From positions 124,001-188,000 of the forward strand of contig CAWIYC010000001.1 in NCBI GenBank assembly GCA_963840235.1: a stretch of 64,000 nt of DNA. The letters run 5' to 3'. Source of the DNA: JBBRHQ01 sp963840235. Its GTDB lineage: Bacteria; Actinomycetota; Thermoleophilia; Solirubrobacterales; 70-9. This document shows positions 44,150 through 55,416 of the stretch, piece after piece. The notes below the pieces were generated by a model. It made no database searches, had not been told where the DNA came from, and worked only from the letters and a program-made list of their open reading frames with translations. Position numbers and translations under genes: made by a program. How positions within the stretch are numbered: position 1 is the first letter of the stretch; every line of letters begins with the position of its first letter.

Positions 44150-45139
44150 ATGGACCTGATCGCACTCGAACAGGCGTTGGGCGAGGCGGGCGAGCCCCCC
44201 TACCGGGCCCGGCAGGTCTGGCAATGGATCGCTCGCGGCGCCGGTTCTTACGAGGAGATGACCAATCTCTCGCTGGCGCTTCGCGAGCGGCTCTCGGGCC
44301 GGGTCCCGATCTCCTCGCTTTCGCTCGCCGGCGAGGCCCGCTCCGGCGACGGGACCGTGAAGGCGCTGTTCGAGACCTTTGAGGGCCGCCCGCTGGAGAC
44401 CGTGCTGATGAGCTACCGCGACGGCCGCCGCTCCGTCTGTCTCTCGAGCCAGTCGGGCTGCCCGCTGACCTGCAGCTTCTGCGCCACCGGCCGGATGAGC
44501 TTCGGCCGAAACCTGACCGAGTCGGAGATCATCGATCAGGCGCTGCACTTCCGCCGTCGCGGCGAGGTCAACCACGCCGTCTTCATGGGGATGGGGGAGC
44601 CGATGATGAACCTCGACGCCGTCCTCGCTGCCTGCGAGCGCCTGCCGGACACCGGCATCTCCAGCGCCCACACCACGGTCTCGACGGTCGGCTGGATCCC
44701 CGGGATCGAGCGGATGGCGTCAGAGGGCCCGCCGGTGCGCCTTGCCCTGTCGCTGCACGCCGCTGAGGACGCGCTGCGATCGGAGCTGATGCCTGTCAAC
44801 GAGCGCTACCCCCTGGCCGACGTGCTCGATGCCTGCCGTGCCTGGCACAGCGCCCGCCGCCGCAAGGTCTTCGTCGAGTACCTGATGCTGGCCGGCGTCA
44901 ACGACCGTCACGAGCAGGCGGCGGCGCTGGCCGCGGTGCTGGCGCCTGCCCGCGCCTTCAAGGTCAACCTGATCCCCTACAACCCGACCGGCAGCGGCTT
45001 CGAGGGCTCGGGCCGCGAGGCGATCGCCGCCTTCCGCGCCGCGCTCGAAGGTGGGGGGGTGCCGACCACAGTCCGACTCACCCGCGGCCGCGACATCGAT
45101 GCCGCCTGTGGCCAGCTCGCGGCCGCCCGCAGCGCCTGA
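44150..45139 (+). CDS. rlmN: 23S rRNA (adenine-2503-C2)-methyltransferase RlmN
   Basis: The 329-residue radical-SAM enzyme methylates A2503 of 23S rRNA and may also act on tRNA. The cluster motif is CPLTCSFC (CxxxCxxC), preceded by the RlmN segment VCLSSQSG. GMGEPMMNLD is the SAM-contact loop, and the C-terminal DAACGQL supplies the methyl-carrier Cys. The ATG at 44150 begins the conserved family N-terminus. It is somewhat shorter than proteobacterial RlmN. Confidence 0.95.
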   Translation: MDLIALEQALGEAGEPPYRARQVWQWIARGAGSYEEMTNLSLALRERLSGRVPISSLSLAGEARSGDGTVKALFETFEGRPLETVLMSYRDGRRSVCLSSQSGCPLTCSFCATGRMSFGRNLTESEIIDQALHFRRRGEVNHAVFMGMGEPMMNLDAVLAACERLPDTGISSAHTTVSTVGWIPGIERMASEGPPVRLALSLHAAEDALRSELMPVNERYPLADVLDACRAWHSARRRKVFVEYLMLAGVNDRHEQAAALAAVLAPARAFKVNLIPYNPTGSGFEGSGREAIAAFRAALEGGGVPTTVRLTRGRDIDAACGQLAAARSA

Positions 45140-45189
45140 GATCTGACTCCCCCCGGAAGCTGCCGCCACTGCTGACGCTGCTGGCGAGA

Positions 45190-45229
45190 GTGCAATTTCC
45201 TCTCATAGTGAGAGGAAACTTCAGTCTCG
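45190..45229 (+). repeat. 40-bp palindromic repeat, copy 1
   Basis: The core is a perfect 10-bp inverted repeat, TTTCCTCTCA and its complement, around TAG. A second copy at 57096-57135 on the other strand matches at 34 of 40 positions, including the unequal flanks GTGCA and AGTCTCG. Both copies lie between convergent genes, here rlmN and zwf, so it may act as a terminator or as a mobile palindromic unit. Confidence 0.7.
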
Positions 45230-45241
45230 TCCGTGGCGCCG

Positions 45242-46657
45242 TCAGCTCTCCTGCTGGTCGGGCATCCATGGCTCGTGCCACTCGCAGACGCCACGGGTCA
45301 GCTTCGAAGCCTCCGCCGGCCCCCACGACCCGGGCTCATAGGGGATCACCGCCCCCGGCTCGTCGAGCAGCGGCTGCACCACCCGCCAGGTCTCCTCGAT
45401 GCCATCCCTGCGCGTGAACAGGTCGGCGCGGCCGCGAATCGCGTCGTCGAGCAGGCGCTCGTAGGGCTCGGGGTCCTCCCCGGGCTGCTTCTCGAACAGG
45501 ACCCGCAGGTCGGCGGGCTCGAATGCCTCCTTGCCGGCCTGCTTCATCAGGAAGCGGATTCTCGCCCCGGGGGTCGGGTCGATCCGGATCGCCAGCTGGT
45601 TCGGCTCCGGGATCCTGCCGGTGCCGACGCCGAGGCGGGGCGGGCGCTTGAACACCACCTGGATCTCGGTCGCCTTGACCGGCAGCTTCTTGCCCGCCCG
45701 GATGAAGAAGGGGACCCCGCTCCAGCGCCAGTTGTCGATCTCCAGCTCGAGCGCGACGTAGGTCTCGGTCTTCGAGCCTTTGGCGACGCCGTCTATGTCG
45801 AGGTAGCCCTGGTACTGGCCACGGATGTAGCGCTTGGGGTTGGCATTGCGGATCGCCTTGAACAGCTCCAGCTTCTTATCCCGGATCGAGTCTTTCTGGT
45901 TGCCGGCGGGAGGCTCCATCGCGACCAGCCCTAGCATCTGCAGGGCGTGGTTCTGGATCACGTCGCGCAGGGTGCCGACCGGATCGTAGAAGCGTCCGCG
46001 GTCCTCGACACCGAAGCTCTCGGCCAGGGTCATCTGCACGTGGGAGACAAACTGCCGGTTCCAGACAGGCTCCAGGATCGAGTTGGCGAAGCGGAGGTAG
46101 GTGATGTCCATCACCGGCTCCTTGCCGAGGTAGTGATCTATGCGGTAGATCTGGTCCTCGCGCAGGACCTCGAGCAGCTCGGCCTCGAGCGCCTTGGCCG
46201 AGGCAAGGTCGTGGCCGAACGGCTTCTCGATCACGACCCGGGCGTTCTCCGTCACCCCGGCCTTGCCCAGTGCCCGGACGACGTCGGCGAACAGGAATGG
46301 CGGGATCTCGAGGTAGAAGACGGGCTGCTCGTGGTCGGAGACGGCTTCCCTGACCCGTTCGAAGGTCTTCTCATCGGAATAGTCGCCGCCGACGTAGCGC
46401 AGGCGCTTGGCGAGGCGGGCGAAGACGTCTCCGTCGGGATCCTCGACGCTGGTCGAGACCGATTCGCGGACGTGGTTGATGAGGTCCTCGTGGGTCCAGT
46501 CGTTGCGAGCGACGCCGACGATGGTGAAGTCGAGCTCGCCCCGGGCCTCGAGCCGGTACAGCGCCCTGAACGTCATCTTCTTCGCCAGGTCTCCGGTGAT
46601 TCCGAAGATGACGAGGACGTCGGCCGCGCCGGGCGGGCGCTTCTTCTTCGAAGCCAT
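45242..46657 (-). CDS. zwf: glucose-6-phosphate 1-dehydrogenase
   Basis: The 471-residue enzyme oxidises glucose-6-phosphate to the lactone with NAD(P)+. The dinucleotide fold is FGITGDLAKKMTFRALYRL, and the active-site signature RIDHYLGKEPV carries the catalytic His. I choose the ATG at 46657 because it puts the coenzyme fold near residue 20 and follows TAGCCT by eight bases; the ATG at 46684 would add nine residues. It is divergent from gnd across 62 bases. Confidence 0.95.
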   Translation of the reverse strand: MASKKKRPPGAADVLVIFGITGDLAKKMTFRALYRLEARGELDFTIVGVARNDWTHEDLINHVRESVSTSVEDPDGDVFARLAKRLRYVGGDYSDEKTFERVREAVSDHEQPVFYLEIPPFLFADVVRALGKAGVTENARVVIEKPFGHDLASAKALEAELLEVLREDQIYRIDHYLGKEPVMDITYLRFANSILEPVWNRQFVSHVQMTLAESFGVEDRGRFYDPVGTLRDVIQNHALQMLGLVAMEPPAGNQKDSIRDKKLELFKAIRNANPKRYIRGQYQGYLDIDGVAKGSKTETYVALELEIDNWRWSGVPFFIRAGKKLPVKATEIQVVFKRPPRLGVGTGRIPEPNQLAIRIDPTPGARIRFLMKQAGKEAFEPADLRVLFEKQPGEDPEPYERLLDDAIRGRADLFTRRDGIEETWRVVQPLLDEPGAVIPYEPGSWGPAEASKLTRGVCEWHEPWMPDQQES

Positions 46658-46719
46658 CGCCGCGGAGGCTATCCGTTCGGGCATAGGATCAGGACCCGCA
46701 ATCGAGGAAGGGGTCGTGC

Positions 46720-47736
46720 ATGGAACTTGGAATGGTCGGGCTGGGGAGGATGGGCGCCAACATCGTCCGCCGCCTGATGCGCGACGGACACACCTGCGTC
46801 GTCTATGACGTCAATCCCGAGGCCGTCGAGACGCTCGCCGGCGAGGGCGCCGAGGGTGCCTCGTCGCTCAAGGACCTGGCCTCGAAGATGACCCCGCCGC
46901 GGGCCGTGTGGGTGATGGTCCCGGCCGGCCAGATCACCGACGAGACGGTGCACGCGGTCGCGGACGTGCTCGAGAGCGGCGACGCCATCATCGACGGCGG
47001 CAACTCCTACTACCGCGACGACATGCGCCACTCGGCCGAGTTCGCCGAGCGCGGGATCGACTTCATCGACTGCGGCACCAGCGGCGGCGTCTTCGGCCTC
47101 GACCGCGGCTACTGCCTGATGATCGGAGGGCCCGGAGCGGCGGTCGAGCGCCTGGACCCGATCTTCGCCACGGTCGCCCCCGGGGTGTCCTCGGCCGAGC
47201 GCACCCCCGGGCGAAGCGGCGACCCCGGGCCGGCCGAGAACGGTTACCTGCACTGCGGGCCAAGCGGCGCGGGCCACTTCGTCAAGATGGTCCACAACGG
47301 GATCGAGTACGGGATCATGGCGGCCTACGCGGAGGGTCTGAACGTGCTCAAGAACGCCAACGCCGGCAAGGCCGAGCGCACCGCCGACGCCGAGACCGCC
47401 CCGCTCGAGCACCCCGAGTACTACCGGTACGACATCGACATCCCCGAGGTCGCCGAGGTCTGGCGGCGTGGCAGCGTGATCGGCTCCTGGCTGCTCGACC
47501 TGACCGCTGCCGCGCTTCAGGAGTCCGGCGACCTGGCCGAGTTCTCCGGTCGCGTCTCCGACTCGGGGGAGGGGCGCTGGACCTCGATCGCGGCGATCGA
47601 GGAAGGGGTGCCGGCGCCGGTCCTGACGGCGGCGCTGAACGAGCGCTTCTCTTCGCGCAACCTGGACGAGTTCGGCGACAAGGTGCTGTCGGCGATGCGC
47701 AAGCAGTTCGGCGGCCACGACGAGAAGAAGGGCTGA
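46720..47736 (+). CDS. gnd: 6-phosphogluconate dehydrogenase, decarboxylating (short GndA type)
   Basis: The 338-residue protein is of the short type, lacking the C-terminal extension of the 470-residue enzymes. It has GLGRMGANIVRRL at the start, the signature IIDGGNSYYRDD, and FIDCGTSGGVFGLDRGYCLM with substrate-contacting residues; HFVKMVHNGIEYG supplies the catalytic Lys and the HNGIEY motif. It makes ribulose-5-phosphate and reduced coenzyme. A TAGGAT box at 46684-46689 and a GGAAGGGG ribosome site precede the ATG. Confidence 0.94.
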   Translation: MELGMVGLGRMGANIVRRLMRDGHTCVVYDVNPEAVETLAGEGAEGASSLKDLASKMTPPRAVWVMVPAGQITDETVHAVADVLESGDAIIDGGNSYYRDDMRHSAEFAERGIDFIDCGTSGGVFGLDRGYCLMIGGPGAAVERLDPIFATVAPGVSSAERTPGRSGDPGPAENGYLHCGPSGAGHFVKMVHNGIEYGIMAAYAEGLNVLKNANAGKAERTADAETAPLEHPEYYRYDIDIPEVAEVWRRGSVIGSWLLDLTAAALQESGDLAEFSGRVSDSGEGRWTSIAAIEEGVPAPVLTAALNERFSSRNLDEFGDKVLSAMRKQFGGHDEKKG

Positions 47737-47737
47737 G

Positions 47738-48406
47738 GTGGAGGTCGAGGTCGTCGCCGACGCCGAGACGGCGGCGGCGAGGGCGGCAGAGGAGATCGCG
47801 GCCGCGGGCGCCGAGGCCGCCGGCGAGCGCGGCGCCTTCTCGACCGCGGTCAGCGGCGGCCGCTCGCCCTGGCGGATGCTGGCGCTGCTGGCGGAGATGG
47901 AGATGCCCTGGGAGGCGACCCGGATCTTCCAGGTGGACGAGCGGATCGCCGAGCCCGGCAGCGACGACCGCAATCTCACCCACCTGCTGCTGGCACTCCC
48001 CCTCGAGCGTCACCCGGCGATCCGGCCGATGCCGGTGACGAGCACCGACCTCGCCGCCGCCGCGGCCGAATACGAGGCCGGGCTCCCCGAACCCCTCGAT
48101 CTCGTCCACCTCGGTCTCGGCCCGGACGGCCACACCGCCTCGCTCGTCCCCGACGACGAGGTGCTGGAGGTGAGAGATCGCCGGGTTGCGATCACCGGCG
48201 GCCCCTACCAGGGCCACCGCCGGATGACCCTGACCTACCCGGTGCTCGACTCCGCCCGCCGGATCGTCTGGCTGATCACCGGCGCCGAAAAGCAGGACGC
48301 AATGAGGAAACTGATCGCGGCCGACCCCACCATCCCCGCCGGAAGGGTCACCAACGCAAACATGCTGCTGATCGCCGACCGCGCCGCCGCAGGCGAAGCC
48401 TCCTAG
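47738..48406 (+). CDS. pgl: 6-phosphogluconolactonase
   Basis: The 222-residue enzyme hydrolyses 6-phosphogluconolactone, the step between Zwf and Gnd. It has SGGRSPWRML, the family block VDERIAEPGSDDRN and the signature LGLGPDGHTASLVPD. It begins with GTG one base after the gnd stop, in one operon with it. A large inverted repeat follows its 3' end. Confidence 0.92.
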   Translation: MEVEVVADAETAAARAAEEIAAAGAEAAGERGAFSTAVSGGRSPWRMLALLAEMEMPWEATRIFQVDERIAEPGSDDRNLTHLLLALPLERHPAIRPMPVTSTDLAAAAAEYEAGLPEPLDLVHLGLGPDGHTASLVPDDEVLEVRDRRVAITGGPYQGHRRMTLTYPVLDSARRIVWLITGAEKQDAMRKLIAADPTIPAGRVTNANMLLIADRAAAGEAS

Positions 48407-48428
48407 CGGCAGGCGCCACGGGTCCTGT

Positions 48429-48497
48429 CACGGGATGGGACCCACCATTCCCTGCGCTCCACAGCGGGTGCTCGGGAATGGGTCCTCCCATCCCGTG
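48429..48497. terminator. long imperfect inverted repeat, probable bidirectional terminator
   Basis: Arms of 24 bases at 48429-48452 and 48474-48497 face each other across a 21-base loop; the outer 15 or so bases (CACGGGATGGGA against its complement) pair perfectly and the inner part is shifted. A further outer pair, GCGGCAG and CTGCCGC, may extend it. It fills the 130 bases between the convergent pgl and rpiA genes. Confidence 0.55.
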
Positions 48498-48536
48498 CCA
48501 CCCGCGGCGAGCTGCCGCAGGGCACTCCACCCGAGC

Positions 48537-49205
48537 TCAGTCCGGCCGCAATCCGATCCGCTCCACCTCATTCCCCCTGCCGACGATCACGTCGCTGATC
48601 AGTGCGGGTGGGAAGAGGCCGTGGGCAGCGACACCGGGGTCGGCGTCGAGCCAGGCGGCGAGCGCGGGCGGGTTGCCGGCGTCGCCGCGGTAGTCGGCGA
48701 TGAGGCCGCCGTCGGGGCTGGGGGGCGCGTCACGCAACTCGACGTCGCCGAGGCGGGCCAGGGTCGAGCGCAGGCCGAAGGCGAAGAGCTCGACCGGGAC
48801 CGGCGGGCGCAGCTCCTCCACCGGCTTGGTCGAGTCGACGATGACGATGAAGCGCTCGGCGGCACCGGCGACGATCTTCTCGCGCAGGTGGGCGCCGCCG
48901 CCGCCCTTGACCAGCCAGCCGTCGGGAGTCACCTGGTCGGTCGCCGTCGATCGCGATGTCGAGTCGCTCGAGGCGTCGAACGGCTCGACCTCGATACCGA
49001 GGTCGCGGGCGGCTTCCTCGGTCGCCGGCGAGGTGGCGACGCAGCGGATCCCGGAGAGATCGCGTCCGGCCAGCGCCGGAAGCAGGTGCGCGACGGTCGA
49101 GCCGGTGCCGAGACCGACCGTCATCCCGTCCTCGACCAGGGCCGCCGCCGCGGTCGCGGCGATCGCCTTCTCGGCCTCGGCTGTCCCTGTTCCCGCCACG
49201 TTCAC
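48537..49205 (-). CDS. rpiA: ribose-5-phosphate isomerase A
   Basis: The 222-residue enzyme interconverts ribose- and ribulose-5-phosphate. It has VGLGTGSTVAHLLPAL near residue 28, the DQV(T)PDGWLVKGGGGAHLREKI segment (with the catalytic region around the Gly-rich loop) and IVIVDSTKPVEEL near 125. The GTG at 49205 begins with MNVAGTG; a TACAGT box lies five bases upstream on the minus strand, suggesting a leaderless mRNA. It is divergent from tkt across 41 bases. Confidence 0.93.
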   Translation of the reverse strand: MNVAGTGTAEAEKAIAATAAAALVEDGMTVGLGTGSTVAHLLPALAGRDLSGIRCVATSPATEEAARDLGIEVEPFDASSDSTSRSTATDQVTPDGWLVKGGGGAHLREKIVAGAAERFIVIVDSTKPVEELRPPVPVELFAFGLRSTLARLGDVELRDAPPSPDGGLIADYRGDAGNPPALAAWLDADPGVAAHGLFPPALISDVIVGRGNEVERIGLRPD

Positions 49206-49246
49206 AGAACACTGTATGCGGCGCGGGTAGGATCGGGAGCCAGCAG

Positions 49247-51303
<2,057 letters not shown>

Positions 51304-51307
<4 letters not shown>

Positions 51308-52377
51308 GCGAATCGACAAGGAAGCTTCATGACCTCGGCCAGAGCCTCTGGATCGACAACATCACCCGGCCGATGGTCTCCGAGGGCGTGCTCAAGGGCT
51401 ACATCGACGAGCTCGACGTCACCGGGCTTACGTCGAACCCGACGATCTTCGACAAGGCGATCAGCCAGGGCGACGCCTACGACGAGCAGATCGAGCAGGA
51501 GGCACCTTCGACCGCGTCCACCGAGGAGCTGTTCTTCCGGCTGGCGGTGGCCGACCTCCAGGACGCCGCCGACCTCTTCGCCGCCAGCCATGCCCGCAGC
51601 GACGGGATCGACGGCTTCGTCTCGCTCGAGGTCTCGCCAAAGCTCGCCGACGACACCGCCGCCACGATCGAGCAGGCCAAACTGCTGCACGGCCAGGCAG
51701 CCCGCGACAACGTCTTCATCAAGATCCCCGGGACGGCGGCCGGGCACGAGGCGATCGCCTCGACCATCCACGCCGGGATCCCGGTCAACGTCACCCTGCT
51801 GTTCTCCCGCGAGCACTACCTGGCAGCTGCCGACGCCTACATGACCGGCGTCGAGCGACGGCTCGCCGACGGGCTCGACCCGGCGGTGCCGTCGGTCGCC
51901 TCGCTCTTCGTCAGCCGCTGGGACAAGGCGGTCAGCGAGACCGTTCCCGATGAATTGCGCGACAAGCTCGGGATCGCGATCGGCGGCCGCGCCTACCGCG
52001 CCTACCGTGAGCTGCTGGACTCCGAGCGCTGGCAGTCCCTGGCCAACCGGGGGGCTCGGCCGCAGCGACTGCTGTGGGCCAGCACCGGCACCAAGGATCC
52101 CAACGCCTCCGACGTCCTCTACATCGAGGGGCTGGCGGCGCCGTTCACCGTCAACACGATGCCCGAGAACACCCTCGTCGCCTTCAGCGAGCACGGGAGC
52201 GTCGGCGGGCCGCTGGCGGCCGACGGCGGCGACGCCGAGGATGTGCTGGCGCGGTTCGACGAGGCCGGCTTCGACGTGGGCGCGCTTGCGGCCGGCCTCC
52301 AGGAGGAGGGCAAGGGCTCTTTCGTCGATTCCTGGAACGAGCTGCTCTCCTCGATCGAGAAGCAGAAGGTCGCCTAG
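51304..52377 (+). CDS. tal: transaldolase
   Basis: The 357-residue protein is a class I aldolase of the longer actinobacterial transaldolase group. The N-terminal VTGLTSNPTIFDKAI carries the conserved Asn-Pro region, and the Schiff-base lysine is in NVFIKIPGTAAG. It moves dihydroxyacetone units between sugar phosphates. The ATG overlaps the tkt stop (ATGA), so the two are coupled. Confidence 0.95.
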
Positions 52378-52390
52378 TGGCATCCACCGC

Positions 52391-54019
52391 GTGAGCCTGC
52401 TGCGCGAGAGCGCTGCGTTCAAGGCGCTCGAGGCCCACCATCACGCCGGCATCGGCAAGGCCCACCTGCGCGATCTCTTCGCCGCCGACCCCGGCCGCGG
52501 CGAGCGGCTCGTCGCCGACGGCGCCGGCCTCCACCTCGACTACTCCAAGAACAGGATCAGCGAGGAGACGGTCGCGCTGCTGGTGGACCTCGCCAACGAG
52601 CGCGGGGTGCCGCAGCGGCGGGAGGCGATGTTCGCCGGCGAGCGGATCAACGTCTCCGAGAACCGCTCCGTGCTGCATGTGGCACTGCGGATGCCCAAAG
52701 GGCGCTCCCTGATCGTCGAGGGGGCCGACGTCGTCAAGGAGGTCCACGAGGTCCTCGACCGGATGGCCGCGTTCGCCGAGAAGGTCCGCTCGGGGGAGTG
52801 GAGGGGCCACACCGGCAGGCCGGTCCGCAACGTGATCAACATCGGCATCGGCGGCTCCGACCTGGGTCCTGTGATGGCCAATGAGGCGCTTCGCCATTAC
52901 AGCCGTCGCGAGATGACCTTCCGCTTCGTCTCCAACGTCGACGGCACCGACTTCGCCGAGTGCGCCCGTGACCTCGATCCGGCCGAGACCCTGTTCATCG
53001 TCTCCTCGAAGACGTTCACGACGCTGGAGACGATGACCAACGCCCACACCGCCCGCGAGTGGGCGCTCGCCGGCCTCGGAGGCGAGGAGGAGGCGATAGC
53101 CCGCCATTTCGTCGCCGTCTCGACCAACGCCGGGGGGGTCTCGGAGTTCGGGATCGACACCGACAACATGTTCGGCTTCTGGGAGTGGGTCGGCGGCCGC
53201 TACTCGATGGACTCGGCGATAGGGCTCTCGACGATGCTGGCGATCGGCCCCGGGGCCTTCGCCGAGATGCTGGCCGGGTTCCACGCGATCGACGAGCACT
53301 TCCGGGAGGCCCCGCTGGGGCGCAACCTGCCGGCGCTGCTCGGCATGCTGGCCGTCTGGTACGGCGAGCTGTTCGGCTCGCAGACCGTCGCCGTGCTGCC
53401 CTACGACCAGTACCTCCACCGCTTTCCCGCCTACCTCCAGCAGCTGACGATGGAGTCCAACGGCAAGCACGTCACCCTCGAGGGCGCCCGGGTGGACTAC
53501 CAGACCGGCGCGATCTACTGGGGCGAGCCGGGGACCAACGGCCAGCACTCCTTCTACCAGCTGATCCACCAGGGGACGGAGCTGATCCCCTGCGACTTCA
53601 TCGGCTTCCTGCATTCCCTCAACCCGCTCGGCGACCACCACGACCTGCTGATGTCGAACGTCTTCGCCCAGACCGAGGCGCTCGCCTTCGGCAAGACGCC
53701 CGACGAGGTCGAGGCGGAGGGGACGCCGCCGTGGCTGGTCCCGCACCGCACCTTCGACGGCAACCGCCCCACCAACACGATCCTGGCCGAGCGGCTGACG
53801 CCCGAGATCCTGGGGCAGCTGGTGGCCCTGTACGAGCACAGCGTCTTCACCCAGGGAGCGATCTGGGGGATCGATTCGTTCGACCAGTGGGGGGTGGAGC
53901 TGGGCAAGGCGCTGGCCAAGGCGATAATCCCCGAGCTTCAGGGGGAGGGCGAAATCGCCCACGACAGCTCCACCAACGCGCTGATCCGTCGCTACCGAGC
54001 GGCAAGATCTGTGCGCTGA
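52391..54019 (+). CDS. pgi: glucose-6-phosphate isomerase
   Basis: The 542-residue enzyme links fructose-6-phosphate made by Tkt/Tal back to glucose-6-phosphate for Zwf. It has NIGIGGSDLGPVM, the signature SNGKHVTLEG, and GTNGQHSFYQLIHQG near residue 385 with the catalytic residues; KALAKAI supplies the C-terminal Lys. It begins at GTG 52391, 13 bases after the tal stop, at the normal family length; the open frame upstream is antisense or out-of-frame with tal. Confidence 0.95.
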   Translation: MSLLRESAAFKALEAHHHAGIGKAHLRDLFAADPGRGERLVADGAGLHLDYSKNRISEETVALLVDLANERGVPQRREAMFAGERINVSENRSVLHVALRMPKGRSLIVEGADVVKEVHEVLDRMAAFAEKVRSGEWRGHTGRPVRNVINIGIGGSDLGPVMANEALRHYSRREMTFRFVSNVDGTDFAECARDLDPAETLFIVSSKTFTTLETMTNAHTAREWALAGLGGEEEAIARHFVAVSTNAGGVSEFGIDTDNMFGFWEWVGGRYSMDSAIGLSTMLAIGPGAFAEMLAGFHAIDEHFREAPLGRNLPALLGMLAVWYGELFGSQTVAVLPYDQYLHRFPAYLQQLTMESNGKHVTLEGARVDYQTGAIYWGEPGTNGQHSFYQLIHQGTELIPCDFIGFLHSLNPLGDHHDLLMSNVFAQTEALAFGKTPDEVEAEGTPPWLVPHRTFDGNRPTNTILAERLTPEILGQLVALYEHSVFTQGAIWGIDSFDQWGVELGKALAKAIIPELQGEGEIAHDSSTNALIRRYRAARSVR

Positions 54020-54021
54020 CC

Positions 54022-55416
54022 GTGCCGCTGCTGGACGCCCTCCCTCTCGCAGAAAGCTCCAACCTTCTCGCCGCCCGCGAGCAGATGGCGTTCACCCTCG
54101 GCTTCCACATCGTCCTCTCCTGCCTCGGGGTTGCCTTCCCCGCGATCATCCTGATCGCCAACTACCGCGGCTGGCGCAAGGGCGACGACGACGCCATGGA
54201 GCTGGCCAGACGCTGGTCGAAGGTGATGGCGGTGACCTTCGCCGTCGGCGCCGTCACCGGCACCGTCCTCACCTTCGAGTTCGGCCTGCTCTGGCCGCGC
54301 TTCATGGAGCGCTGGGGCAGCGCCTTCGGCGTCGCCTTCGCGATCGAGGGGATCTTCTTCTTCCTCGAGGCGATCTTCCTCGCGGTCTACATCTACGGCT
54401 GGAAGCGGCTCAGCACCAGGGCTCACTTCTTCTCGGGGGTGCCGATGGTGATCACCGGGATCGGCGGCGCCTTCGCCGTCGTCGCCGCCAACTCGTGGAT
54501 GAACCAGCCCCAGGGCTTCACCCTCGACGCCGCCGGCAAGGTGACGGACACCGACCCGGTCAGGATCCTCCTCAACCCAGCCACCGGCTACGAGGTCCCA
54601 CACATGATCCTCGCCGCCTACATGGTCGCCGGGTTCCTCGTCGCCTCCGTCTACGCGGTGGGAATGCTGCGGGGGCGCCGCGACCGCCATCACCGCCTCG
54701 GGCTCCTGATCCCGCTGACCGTCGCCCTGATCGCGACCCCGGTCCAGCTCCTCGTCGGAGACACCGCCGCCCGCGCCGTCGCCGACAACCAGCCCGCCAA
54801 GTTCGCCGGGATGGAGTGCATCCAGACGACAGGCAGCGACCAGACCGAGTACATCGGCGGCATTTGCACCTCCGACGGCGTCAAGTGGGGAATCGGCATC
54901 CCCGGCCTCGACTCCTTTCTCGTCGGCTTCAGCACCGACACCAAGGTCACCGGACTCGACTCCTTCCCGCCGCAGGACCGGCCACCCGCCAACACCCTGC
55001 TCCACCTCTCCTTCGACGCCATGGTCGGGATCGGCACGGCGCTTCTCTTACTCGGGGTCTGGTTGGGCATCTCCTGGTGGCGGCAGCGGGACATCCCGGC
55101 GACCCCGTGGTTCCTGCGCGCGGTCGCGGTCTCGGGTGGGGGCGCGATCCTGGCGCTCTGGTGCGGTTGGATAGTGACCGAGGTCGGGCGCCAGCCGTGG
55201 ATCGTCCAGGACTACATGCGAACCGCCGACGCGGTCACGCCGGCGGACGGGATCTGGTTCAGCTTCGCCGTTGTGCTCGCCCTCTACGCGGCGCTGGGGA
55301 CAATCGCGATCCTCGTCCTGCGACGGATGGCGAAGCGCTGGCGCGAGGGCGAGGGTGAGGACGGCGGCGGCGCCCCCTACGGCCCACCGCCCGCGGTCGG
55401 AGAGACGGCGCCGTGA
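54022..55416 (+). CDS. cydA: cytochrome bd ubiquinol/menaquinol oxidase subunit I
   Basis: The 464-residue membrane subunit binds the haems of cytochrome bd, a high-affinity quinol:oxygen oxidoreductase. The N-terminal REQMAFTLGFHIVLSCLGVAFP holds the haem b595/d axial His, and the conserved ANSWMNQPQGF and GWIVTEVGRQPWIVQ blocks are present. The Q-loop is of the short type. It begins at GTG only two bases after the pgi stop, so the oxidase is in the sugar-phosphate operon. No cydDC genes are in the window. Confidence 0.95.
   Translation: MPLLDALPLAESSNLLAAREQMAFTLGFHIVLSCLGVAFPAIILIANYRGWRKGDDDAMELARRWSKVMAVTFAVGAVTGTVLTFEFGLLWPRFMERWGSAFGVAFAIEGIFFFLEAIFLAVYIYGWKRLSTRAHFFSGVPMVITGIGGAFAVVAANSWMNQPQGFTLDAAGKVTDTDPVRILLNPATGYEVPHMILAAYMVAGFLVASVYAVGMLRGRRDRHHRLGLLIPLTVALIATPVQLLVGDTAARAVADNQPAKFAGMECIQTTGSDQTEYIGGICTSDGVKWGIGIPGLDSFLVGFSTDTKVTGLDSFPPQDRPPANTLLHLSFDAMVGIGTALLLLGVWLGISWWRQRDIPATPWFLRAVAVSGGGAILALWCGWIVTEVGRQPWIVQDYMRTADAVTPADGIWFSFAVVLALYAALGTIAILVLRRMAKRWREGEGEDGGGAPYGPPPAVGETAP

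Noticed and set aside
48537..49205. rpiA as part of the zwf-gnd-pgl operon
   Set aside because: It is on the opposite strand, convergent to pgl, and has its own promoter-like box next to tkt.
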